Of a DNA stretch of 64,000 bases, positions 1 through 6,724 are shown in pieces. The stretch is taken from NCBI RefSeq assembly GCF_001748145.1, contig NZ_BCQA01000001.1, positions 372,001 through 436,000 on the forward strand, given 5' to 3'. Position 1 is the stretch's first letter, and every line of letters starts with the position of its first letter. This stretch comes from Bosea sp. BIWAKO-01 (GTDB taxonomy: Bacteria; Pseudomonadota; Alphaproteobacteria; Rhizobiales; Beijerinckiaceae). The notes below the pieces were generated by a model, which did no database searches, was not told where the DNA came from, and worked only from the letters and a program-made list of their open reading frames with translations. Position numbers and translations under genes: made by a program.

Positions 1-51
1 GTCGACGAACTCGGCAGGGCTCGTGAAGAGAACGCGGTGGGAATCCTGCAT
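1..51 (-). CDS. 5' end of an unidentified gene, cut by the window edge
   Basis: Reading leftward from an ATG at 51 gives 17 codons beginning MQDSHRVLFTSPAEFVD with no stop before the window edge. A purine-rich GAGAGG lies 7 bases upstream of the ATG, which supports the start. The product cannot be recognised from 17 residues. It runs in the same direction as the crotonase-family gene and the aminotransferase to its right, so it may belong to the same catabolic group, but a hairpin repeat lies between them. Confidence 0.5.
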   Translation of the reverse strand, partial: MQDSHRVLFTSPAEFVD

Positions 52-66
52 TGCCAATCCTCTCAA

Positions 67-112
67 GCATCGGCGGGAAAAGTGGTTTGCGGCCTTCGGA
101 CAGAGCCGATGC
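67..112. repeat. Dispersed REP-like hairpin element, copy 1
   Basis: The ends GCATCGG and CCGATGC are inverted repeats around a core that, on the minus strand, resembles the CCGCAAACCACTTTTC core of the copies at 4397-4522 and 26412-26456. It sits in an intergenic gap just upstream of the partial gene. The neighbouring bases at about 129-175 (ATCATCGGACCGGA and on) also resemble the bases just before the 4397 copies, so the repeat family may be composite. Confidence 0.7.
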
Positions 113-164
113 AAAGACTAAAAAGGCGAGATCATCGGACCGGACCCGATATCCAGCCGGTGAT

Positions 165-956
165 CTACTGGCCTGTGAACCGAGTTGGCCGCTTCTCCAG
201 GAAGGCCGAGACACCCTCGCTGAAATCCGCGGTCCGGGTCGAGGCGTGGAAGGCGTCGCGCTCGGCGTCGAGCTGGGCGATCAATGTGTTGCTCAGCGAA
301 GCGCCGAGCAGCGCCTTGATGCGGCCATAGGCCTGGGTCGGCCCGGCAGCCAGCTTGCGCGCCAGCGCCATGGCTTCGGCATCGAGGCTCTCGGCCGGCA
401 CGAGGCGATTGATCAGGCCGAGCCGCAGCGCCTCGCCGGCATCGATCGTCTCGGCGAGCAGCGCCAGCTCCTTCGCCTTCTTCATGCCGACGATGCGCGG
501 TAGATGATAGGTCCCGGATCCGTCCGGTGTCGCACCGATCCGGGCATAGGCCAGCGTGAATTTCGCGTTCTCGGCGGCGATCGCCAGATCGCAGGCAAGC
601 GCCAGGCTGAATCCGGCTCCTGCCACCGCGCCATGCAGGCTGGCGACCACAGGCTGGGGCAATTCATCGAGCCGTTTCAGCCCGGCATGCAGCGGAGTGA
701 TGATCGCCTCGATCGCGGTCTCGGGATCGCCACCAGAGGTGAATTGCGAGACGTCGCCACCGGCACAGAAGCCCCTGCCCGCGCCCTTCAGCAGGATGGC
801 ACGGACATCCCGCCGCGCCGCGATCTGCTCGATCCGGGCCAGGAAGGTTTCGGCCATGGCCGCATCGAACGCGTTCAGCACCTCGGGGCGGTTCAGCGTC
901 AGCACCGCGACGCCGGCATCGACGGCCAACAGGATGGAGTTGGAGGGATCGGTCAT
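165..956 (-). CDS. Enoyl-CoA hydratase/isomerase family protein (PaaG-like)
   Basis: The 263-residue product has the crotonase fold: the acyl-CoA loop GFCAGGDVS, the oxyanion-hole stretch HGAVAGAGFSLALACD, and the downstream segment GATPDGSGTYHLPR. The second segment has an Asp where crotonases keep a catalytic Glu. That pattern is typical of PaaG-type 1,2-epoxyphenylacetyl-CoA isomerases and other isomerases in the family, so simple hydratase activity is less likely. I start it at the ATG at 956 (MTDPSNS); in-frame codons further upstream add only a non-conserved tail. It follows the aminotransferase gene on the same strand after about 160 bases. Substrate unknown. Confidence 0.85.
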   Translation of the reverse strand: MTDPSNSILLAVDAGVAVLTLNRPEVLNAFDAAMAETFLARIEQIAARRDVRAILLKGAGRGFCAGGDVSQFTSGGDPETAIEAIITPLHAGLKRLDELPQPVVASLHGAVAGAGFSLALACDLAIAAENAKFTLAYARIGATPDGSGTYHLPRIVGMKKAKELALLAETIDAGEALRLGLINRLVPAESLDAEAMALARKLAAGPTQAYGRIKALLGASLSNTLIAQLDAERDAFHASTRTADFSEGVSAFLEKRPTRFTGQ

Positions 957-1115
957 CGGCAGGTTCCGGAGCAGCGATTGCCCCGGTTCTACCATGGGTA
1001 TTTCGGCCTGCGGCACTCCGATTCCTGCGCAGCGGACGCGCAGAAATGCTCGCGGCGCGAGCGCGAAGCCCCGGGAGCTCTCTCGGTTCAGAGGCCCCCC
1101 GGGACTTCCCCCTCG

Positions 1116-2315
1116 TCAGGCGACCGCAACCTTGGGTGTATTGGCTTCCTCGCGGCTTTCGAGCGCAGCCATCGCGGCCTGCACGCCGCCGCTGCGATGC
1201 GGCACGCCGGCCGCCGCCAGCCCCATCTCGACGCCGGACAACGCGCCAAGCAAGGTCAGTTCGTTGCATTCGCCGAGATGGCCGATCCGGAAGACCTTGC
1301 CGGCCACCTTGCCGAGGCCGGAGCCGAGCGAGATGTTGAACTTCTCGAGCGCCACCTTGCGGTAATGGTCGGCATCATGGCTCGGCGGCATCAGCACGGC
1401 GGTCAGCACCGGCGAATATTCCGCCGGGTTCTCGCACAGGATCTCCAGGCCCCAGGCCTTCACCGCGGACCGCGTCGCCGCGGCAAGGCGCTCATGGCGG
1501 GCGAAGACGGCATCCAGCCCCTCCTCATGCAGCATCCTGACGGCTTCGCGCAGGCCGTAGAGCAGGTTCGTCGCCGGCGTGTAGGGGAAGAAGCCGTTGG
1601 CGTTGATCTTGACCATCTCCTGCCAGTCCCAATAGGAGCGCGGCATCTTGTTCGCCCGGGAGGCGGCCATCGCCTTTTCCGAGATCGCGTTGAAGCTGAG
1701 GCCCGGCGGCAGCATCAGGCCCTTCTGCGAACCGGAAACCGTGACGTCGACCTGCCATTCGTCGTGCCGGTAATCGACCGAGGCGAGCGAGGAGATGGTA
1801 TCGACCATGAAGAGCGCCGGGTGCCCGGCCTTGTCGATCGCCTTGCGGATCTCGGCGATCCGGCTGGTCGAGCCGGTCGAGGTCTCGTTATGGACGACCA
1901 TCACCGCCTTGATCTTGTAGCCGCGGTCCTCGGCCAGCTTTGCCTCGATCGCGGCCGGATCGGCGCCACGGCGCCAGTCGCCCGGAATGAAATCGACCTC
2001 GATGCCGAAACGCCCGGCGATCTGGCGCCAGAGCGTGGCGAAATGGCCGGTCTCGGCCATCAGCACGGTGTCACCCGGCGAGAGCGTATTGACGATCGCA
2101 GCTTCCCAGGCACCGGTCCCGGAGGACGGATAGATCACCACCGGCTGGCTGGTCTTGAACACCGACTTGGCGCCGTCGAGCACCTCGCGCCCGAGCTTCG
2201 CGAACTCGGCGCTGCGGTGATCGATCACCGGCATGTCCATGGCCCGCAGGACCCGGTCGGGCACCGGGCTCGGGCCGGGAATCTGAAGGAAATGGCGGCC
2301 CTGCTGCGATGCCAT
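1116..2315 (-). CDS. PLP-dependent aminotransferase, serine-glyoxylate aminotransferase family
   Basis: The 399-aa class V (fold type I) aminotransferase opens with the PGPSPVPDRVLRAM motif of alanine/serine-glyoxylate aminotransferases. The PLP-binding Lys is about residue 198 in SGSQKGLMLP, preceded by the phosphate-binding SSGTGAWE near residue 65 and the ring-stacking Asp in FMVDTISS near 172. Its full length resembles SgaA of methylotrophs. The family moves an amino group from serine, alanine or aspartate to glyoxylate; sequence alone does not fix the donor. It is divergent from the GntR regulator, which probably controls it. The neighbouring hydroxyacid dehydrogenase could make the oxo acid it uses, which is inference. 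Confidence 0.85.
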   Translation of the reverse strand: MASQQGRHFLQIPGPSPVPDRVLRAMDMPVIDHRSAEFAKLGREVLDGAKSVFKTSQPVVIYPSSGTGAWEAAIVNTLSPGDTVLMAETGHFATLWRQIAGRFGIEVDFIPGDWRRGADPAAIEAKLAEDRGYKIKAVMVVHNETSTGSTSRIAEIRKAIDKAGHPALFMVDTISSLASVDYRHDEWQVDVTVSGSQKGLMLPPGLSFNAISEKAMAASRANKMPRSYWDWQEMVKINANGFFPYTPATNLLYGLREAVRMLHEEGLDAVFARHERLAAATRSAVKAWGLEILCENPAEYSPVLTAVLMPPSHDADHYRKVALEKFNISLGSGLGKVAGKVFRIGHLGECNELTLLGALSGVEMGLAAAGVPHRSGGVQAAMAALESREEANTPKVAVA

Positions 2316-2376
2316 GGCGATAACTCCCTATTCGGACGTGGCGGCGCTTCAGGCTCGCCGCTCGTGATGGCCGATG

Positions 2377-2387
2377 TTTTGCATTCA
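2377..2387 (+). promoter_or_regulatory. Candidate GntR operator, TTTTGCATTCA
   Basis: This 11-mer lies between the divergent aminotransferase and GntR genes. It recurs exactly, in opposite orientation, at 3305-3315 upstream of tctC. Two copies of one AT-rich word in the only two control regions of this block suggest the binding site of the local FCD-type regulator; no binding is shown. Confidence 0.45.
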
Positions 2388-2474
2388 TTTTTGTCTTTGG
2401 CAACACCGTTCGCGCGTGCAATATTATCGTGAGCGATCTCGACACGAGACCGCCCACTCGCGTAGCAAACCACC

Positions 2475-3212
2475 ATGACGACTATCACGCCCGACGCCGA
2501 AACGACCGAAAGCCCGCCGCTACGACGCGAGGACGGCGCCGGGCAGACATCGCTGCACGGCGAACTCCTGGCTGCACTGCGCGACTATATCGTCGAGGGC
2601 AATCTCGCCGATGGCGCGCGCGTGCCCGAGCGCCTGCTCTGCGACCGGTTCGGCATCTCGCGCACGCCGCTGCGCGAGGCGCTCAAGGTCCTGGCCGCGG
2701 AAGGGCTGATCGACCTCCTGCCCAATCGCGGCGCACGCGTGCGCGCCCTGAGCGCCGATGATCTGCGTGAATTGTTCGACGTGATGGGCGGGCTCGAAGC
2801 CCTGGCGGGGCGACTGGCCTGCGAACGCATCAGCGACGAGGAAATCGCAGAAATCGAGCAGTCTCATCACGAGATGTACCGTTTCTACCTGCGGCGCGAC
2901 ATGCACGGCTATTTCCAGTGCAACCAGGACATCCACCGCATGATCGTCGCAGCCGCCGGCAACGCGACACTCAGCGCGACCTATAACAGCATTGCCGGCC
3001 GCATCCGGCGCGTGCGCTATTCCGCCAATCTCGACAAGGAGCGCGATCGCTGGGGCGAGGCGATGCGCGAGCACGAGGCCATCCTCGACGCCCTGCGCCG
3101 ACGCGCCGGCAGCGAGCTCAGCGACATCATGTTCCTGCACCTGCGCAACAAGCGAAAGGCCGCGCAGCACCAGAGCGCCGCACAGACGGACGGCGAAAGC
3201 AACTCAGACTGA
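2475..3212 (+). CDS. GntR family transcriptional regulator, FCD domain
   Basis: The 245-aa protein has an N-terminal winged helix (about residues 25-90) with the typical GntR recognition segment DRFGISRTPLREALKVLA. An all-helical FCD effector domain follows (about 95-225), with acidic and His residues of the metal/ligand pocket such as NQDIHRMI and the REHEAILDAL helix. FCD regulators usually respond to small carboxylic acids and repress adjacent catabolic genes. The gene is divergent from the aminotransferase and precedes tctC on the same strand, which fits control of the carboxylate uptake and oxidation genes on both sides. The upstream ribosome binding site is poor. Confidence 0.9.
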   Translation: MTTITPDAETTESPPLRREDGAGQTSLHGELLAALRDYIVEGNLADGARVPERLLCDRFGISRTPLREALKVLAAEGLIDLLPNRGARVRALSADDLRELFDVMGGLEALAGRLACERISDEEIAEIEQSHHEMYRFYLRRDMHGYFQCNQDIHRMIVAAAGNATLSATYNSIAGRIRRVRYSANLDKERDRWGEAMREHEAILDALRRRAGSELSDIMFLHLRNKRKAAQHQSAAQTDGESNSD

Positions 3213-3304
3213 GGCCAGCCCCAGCCGGAGATCTTTTCGGCATTGATACGGGACGGCAATCGGACACTTCTCGTCGCCAATCCTGTCATCATCATTTTTC
3301 AGAT

Positions 3305-3315
3305 TGAATGCAAAA
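3305..3315 (-). promoter_or_regulatory. Candidate GntR operator, second copy of TTTTGCATTCA
   Basis: On the minus strand this reads TTTTGCATTCA, identical to 2377-2387. It sits about 60 bases upstream of the tctC start, within a locally AT-rich stretch suitable for a promoter. Confidence 0.45.
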
Positions 3316-3377
3316 TTTTTTGATTCTAGGCTCTCGCCACGGCGCCGACAGAGCGCATTGCAGGGAGGTTGGAAGAG

Positions 3378-4361
3378 ATGAAGCAGCATTGGCTTGCCGC
3401 TGGCGCGGCGCTCGCAGCCGCAACGACACCCGCCCTCGCCTGGGAGCCGACCAAAGCCATCGAAATCGTCGTGCCCTTCTCGGCCGGCGGCGCCTCCGAC
3501 CAGATGGCGCGGACGATGCAAGGCATCATCCAGAAGAATAACCTGACCTCCCAGCCGATCATCGTCGTCAACAAGCCGGCTGCCGGTGGCGCCGAGGGCA
3601 TGCTCGACATCCAGAAAGCGGCGGGCGATCCGCATAAGCTGATCACCACGTCGAGCGGCATCTTCATGACCCCGATGGCGACCAAGCTGCCGCTGAACTG
3701 GACCGAATACACGCCGATCGCGATGATGGCGCAGGATTCCTTCGTGCTCTGGGTCAACGCCAAGGCGCCCTACCAGACCGCCGGGGACTTCATGACGGCG
3801 GCCAAAGCCGCCTCGCCCCCGCTCAAGATCGGCGGCACCTCGTCGAAGCGCGAGGACAACCTGATCGTCTTCGGCATGGAGAAGGCCGGCGGCGTCAAGT
3901 TCGCCTATATCCCGCATACCAGCGGCGGCCAGGCCTCGACCCAGCTGTCCGGCAATCACATCGACGCCAGCACCAACAACCCGGCCGAGGACGTCGCCAA
4001 CTGGCGGGGCGGCGCGACACGGCCGATCTGCGTCTTCTCCGAGCAGAAGATGACCTACTCGACGCCGGTCGCCGACGGAAAATCCTGGGCCGATATCCCG
4101 ACCTGCGCCTCGCAGGGGCTGAATGTCACCTACCAGATGCTGCGCGGCATGTTCATGCCCGGCAAGGTCACCAAGGAGCAGCAGGCCTTCTACGTGAACC
4201 TGTTCAAGAAGGTCTCCGAGACGCCGGAATGGAAGGACTATCTCGCCCGCAGCGCGCTGGTTCCGGACTATCGCGACGGCGAGGCTTTCGTGACCTTCCT
4301 CAAGGCCGATGAGGAGAAGCACGCCAAGCTGATGGGCGAAGCCGGCTTTACCGCAAAGTGA
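3378..4361 (+). CDS. tctC: Tripartite tricarboxylate transporter substrate-binding protein (TctC/Bug family)
   Basis: The 327-aa periplasmic binding protein begins with a cleavable signal peptide (MKQHWLAAGAALAAA, cut after the alanine-rich end near TPALA). The mature part shows the Bug hallmarks VVPFSAGGASDQMAR and IIVVNKPAAGGAEG, which shape the carboxylate pocket. The ATG at 3378 is chosen over an upstream in-frame TTG because it has GGGAGG at good spacing and puts the signal sequence at the N terminus. TctC binds a di- or tricarboxylate and delivers it to TctAB, whose genes follow after a gap with a tandem repeat. The ligand cannot be read from sequence. Confidence 0.9.
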   Translation: MKQHWLAAGAALAAATTPALAWEPTKAIEIVVPFSAGGASDQMARTMQGIIQKNNLTSQPIIVVNKPAAGGAEGMLDIQKAAGDPHKLITTSSGIFMTPMATKLPLNWTEYTPIAMMAQDSFVLWVNAKAPYQTAGDFMTAAKAASPPLKIGGTSSKREDNLIVFGMEKAGGVKFAYIPHTSGGQASTQLSGNHIDASTNNPAEDVANWRGGATRPICVFSEQKMTYSTPVADGKSWADIPTCASQGLNVTYQMLRGMFMPGKVTKEQQAFYVNLFKKVSETPEWKDYLARSALVPDYRDGEAFVTFLKADEEKHAKLMGEAGFTAK

Positions 4362-4396
4362 GCCGTCAGATCATCGGATCGGATATCGGATCCGGT

Positions 4397-4522
4397 CCGA
4401 TGATCCAGCCTGTCCACATTTGCATCGGCCTTCCCGAAAACCGCGATCCACTTTTCGGGCCGATGATCCAGCCTGTCCACATTTGAATCGGCCTTCCCGA
4501 AAACCGCGATCCACTTTTCGGG
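4397..4522. repeat. Two tandem 63-bp copies of the dispersed REP-like element
   Basis: The unit starting CCGATGATCCAGCCTGTCC and ending CCACTTTTCGGG is repeated head to tail with a period of exactly 63 bases (4397 and 4460); the only difference I see is one base, C versus A, before ATCGG. Each unit contains a CGGCC...CCGAAAA...TTTTCGGGCCG hairpin. It fills the tctC-tctB gap and may act as an mRNA stabilising or terminating structure that raises tctC relative to tctBA. Related single copies are at 67 and 26412. Confidence 0.85.
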
Positions 4523-4598
4523 CCGATGCGTTGGCCTGAGCCCGACCGGCCCGCCGTCACGGCGGGCCTCCTCCCTCTGCCGACGTCCGGAGATGTCG

Positions 4599-5096
4599 AT
4601 GTCCGCTCATCCTGAAGGCGAAACGCCGCGCGGCCTCTCGCGCCGCCCTGTCGAACTCGTCACGGCCGCGATCCTGATCGGCCTCGCCTTCGTCGTGCTC
4701 TGGGATTCCTATGGCCGCGGCGCCGGCTGGGACAATGGCCCGCAGAACGGCTTCTTCCCGGCCCGGGTCGGCTGGCTGTTCCTGGCTGCCTCGCTGTTCA
4801 TCCTGGTGCAGTCCTTTCGCGCCGAGAACAGCGTCTTCGTCACCTTCGCGCAGCTCGGGCAGGTTTCGCGCGTGCTCGGCCCGCTCGTGCTCTTCGTCGC
4901 GCTGATCCAGCCGCTCGGGCTCTATGTCGCCGCGAGCATCTTCATCCTCGTCTTCATGGCCGTCGTCGCGACCTCGCGCTGGTGGAGCATCGTGCTCACC
5001 GCCATCCTCGTGCCGATCGTCTGTTTCTGGATCTTCGAACAGCAGTTCCGCGTGCCCCTGCCCAAGGGTCCGCTCGAAGCCATGCTCGGCTATTGA
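4599..5096 (+). CDS. tctB: Tripartite tricarboxylate transporter TctB family protein
   Basis: The small membrane subunit (165 aa) has four hydrophobic segments: about residues 21-38, 55-73, 84-105 and 110-140. This is the usual size and topology of TctB. Of two adjacent in-frame ATGs I prefer 4599, since GGAG at 4589-4592 directly abuts the earlier one at 4593 but is 6 bases from this one. It is followed 10 bases later by tctA. In this family TctB forms the membrane complex with TctA, driving uptake with a proton or sodium gradient. Confidence 0.87.
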   Translation: MSAHPEGETPRGLSRRPVELVTAAILIGLAFVVLWDSYGRGAGWDNGPQNGFFPARVGWLFLAASLFILVQSFRAENSVFVTFAQLGQVSRVLGPLVLFVALIQPLGLYVAASIFILVFMAVVATSRWWSIVLTAILVPIVCFWIFEQQFRVPLPKGPLEAMLGY

Positions 5097-5106
5097 GGTT
5101 AAGCTG

Positions 5107-6636
5107 ATGGAAGACCTCTCCTCGCTGATCGCCGGCTTCCAGGTCGCGCTCTCCTGGCACAATGTCGGATTCATGGTGATCGGCGTGGTGCTCGGCATCA
5201 TCGTCGGCGTGCTGCCAGGCCTCGGCGGTCCCAACGGGGTCGCGATCCTGCTGCCGCTGACCTTCGGCATGGACCCGACCTCGGCGATCATCCTGCTCTC
5301 CTCGATCTATTGGGGGGCGCTGTTCGGCGGCGCGATCACCTCGATCCTGTTCAACATACCCGGCGAGGCCTGGTCGGTCGCAACCACCTTCGACGGTTAT
5401 CCGATGGCAGTGCAGGGCAAGGCGGCCGAAGCGCTCACCGCCGCCTTCACGGCCTCGTTCATCGGGGCTCTGTCCGGCGTCATCCTGATCACCTTCGTCG
5501 CGCCCCTGGTCGCCTCCTTCGCGCTGCGCTTCGGGCCGGCCGAGTTCTTCGCCGTCTTCCTGCTGACCTTCTGCTCCTTCATCGGCATGGGCCGGGAGAA
5601 CCGCGCCAAGATCCTGGCCTCGCTCTGCATCGGCTTCCTGCTGGCAGCAGTCGGGCTCGACTCGATCTCGGGCGATTTGCGCATGACCTTCGGCTCGACC
5701 GAGCTGATGCGCGGTTTCGACTTCCTGATCGTGGTGATCGGCCTGTTCGGCGTCAGCGAGATCCTGCTCACCGTCGAGGAGGGGCTGGTCTTCAAGGGCA
5801 AGCAGGCGACGATCGATCTCAAGGTCGTGCTGCGGACCTGGGCCGGGCTGCCGCGCTATTGGGCGACGCTCGTCCGTTCCAGCCTCGTCGGCATGTGGAT
5901 GGGCGTGACGCCGGGCGGCGCGATCGCCGCCTCCTTCATGGGCTACGGCCTCGCCAAGCGCTTCTCGCGGCGCGGCGCCAATTTCGGCAAGGGCGAGATC
6001 GAGGGCGTTCTGGCGCCGGAGACCGCAGCGCATGCCGCCGGCACCAGCGCCTTGCTGCCGATGCTGGCGCTCGGCATCCCCGGCTCGGCCACGGCCGCCG
6101 TATTGCTCGGCGGCCTGCTGGTCTGGGGGCTTCAGCCCGGGCCGATGCTCTTCATCGAGCAGAAGGACTTCGTCTGGGGGCTGATCGCCTCGATGTATCT
6201 CGGCAATCTCGCCGGCCTGATCATCGTGCTGGCGACCGTGCCGCTCTTCGCCGCGATCATGCGCATTCCCTTCTCCTTCGTCGCGCCGGTGATCCTGATC
6301 GTCTGCGCCATCGGCGCCTACACGATCTCCAACTCGATCTTCGACATCTGGCTGATGCTGATCTTCGGCATCATCGGCTATGTCTTCAAGAAGCTCGATT
6401 ACCCGCTCGCGCCGCTGGTGCTGGCGCTCGTCCTGGGCGACCGGGCCGAGGACGCCTTCCGGCAGGCCCTGCTCGGCTCCGGCGGCAGCCTCGGCGTCTT
6501 CGTCGCCAACGGGCTCGTCACGACACTGGTTGCGCTGGCGATGATCCTGCTCTTCTGGGGGCCGGTGTCGGACCTGATCGGAGCGGTGCGGCGCAGGAGC
6601 GGCCGGGCCGGAAAAGCGGCGGAAGCAGCCGAATGA
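5107..6636 (+). CDS. tctA: Tripartite tricarboxylate transporter TctA family permease
   Basis: The 509-aa polytopic protein (about 12 membrane helices) carries the TctA signature GVLPGLGGPNGVAILLPLTF near residue 37 and the second glycine-rich motif GIPGSATAAVLLGGL near residue 325, arranged as two related halves. The start at 5107 (MEDLSSL) follows tctB by 10 bases; an open frame extends upstream through tctB in another phase but is not conserved. With TctB and TctC it makes a complete secondary carboxylate uptake system. The neighbouring FAD/Fe-S dehydrogenase and GntR regulator suggest the substrate is a hydroxy acid, which is inference. Confidence 0.92.
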   Translation: MEDLSSLIAGFQVALSWHNVGFMVIGVVLGIIVGVLPGLGGPNGVAILLPLTFGMDPTSAIILLSSIYWGALFGGAITSILFNIPGEAWSVATTFDGYPMAVQGKAAEALTAAFTASFIGALSGVILITFVAPLVASFALRFGPAEFFAVFLLTFCSFIGMGRENRAKILASLCIGFLLAAVGLDSISGDLRMTFGSTELMRGFDFLIVVIGLFGVSEILLTVEEGLVFKGKQATIDLKVVLRTWAGLPRYWATLVRSSLVGMWMGVTPGGAIAASFMGYGLAKRFSRRGANFGKGEIEGVLAPETAAHAAGTSALLPMLALGIPGSATAAVLLGGLLVWGLQPGPMLFIEQKDFVWGLIASMYLGNLAGLIIVLATVPLFAAIMRIPFSFVAPVILIVCAIGAYTISNSIFDIWLMLIFGIIGYVFKKLDYPLAPLVLALVLGDRAEDAFRQALLGSGGSLGVFVANGLVTTLVALAMILLFWGPVSDLIGAVRRRSGRAGKAAEAAE

Positions 6637-6724
6637 GAATGCGTTCGGATGCGAACGCGGGTCGTCCCGGCCCAATCGACACGCAGAGCCGGGGCGACAG
6701 GAACTGGAATGGATACGTGACGCG

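Noticed and set aside
504..2432. 642-codon plus-strand frame over the isomerase and aminotransferase genes
   Set aside because: It is antisense to two well-supported enzyme genes and has no recognisable domain.
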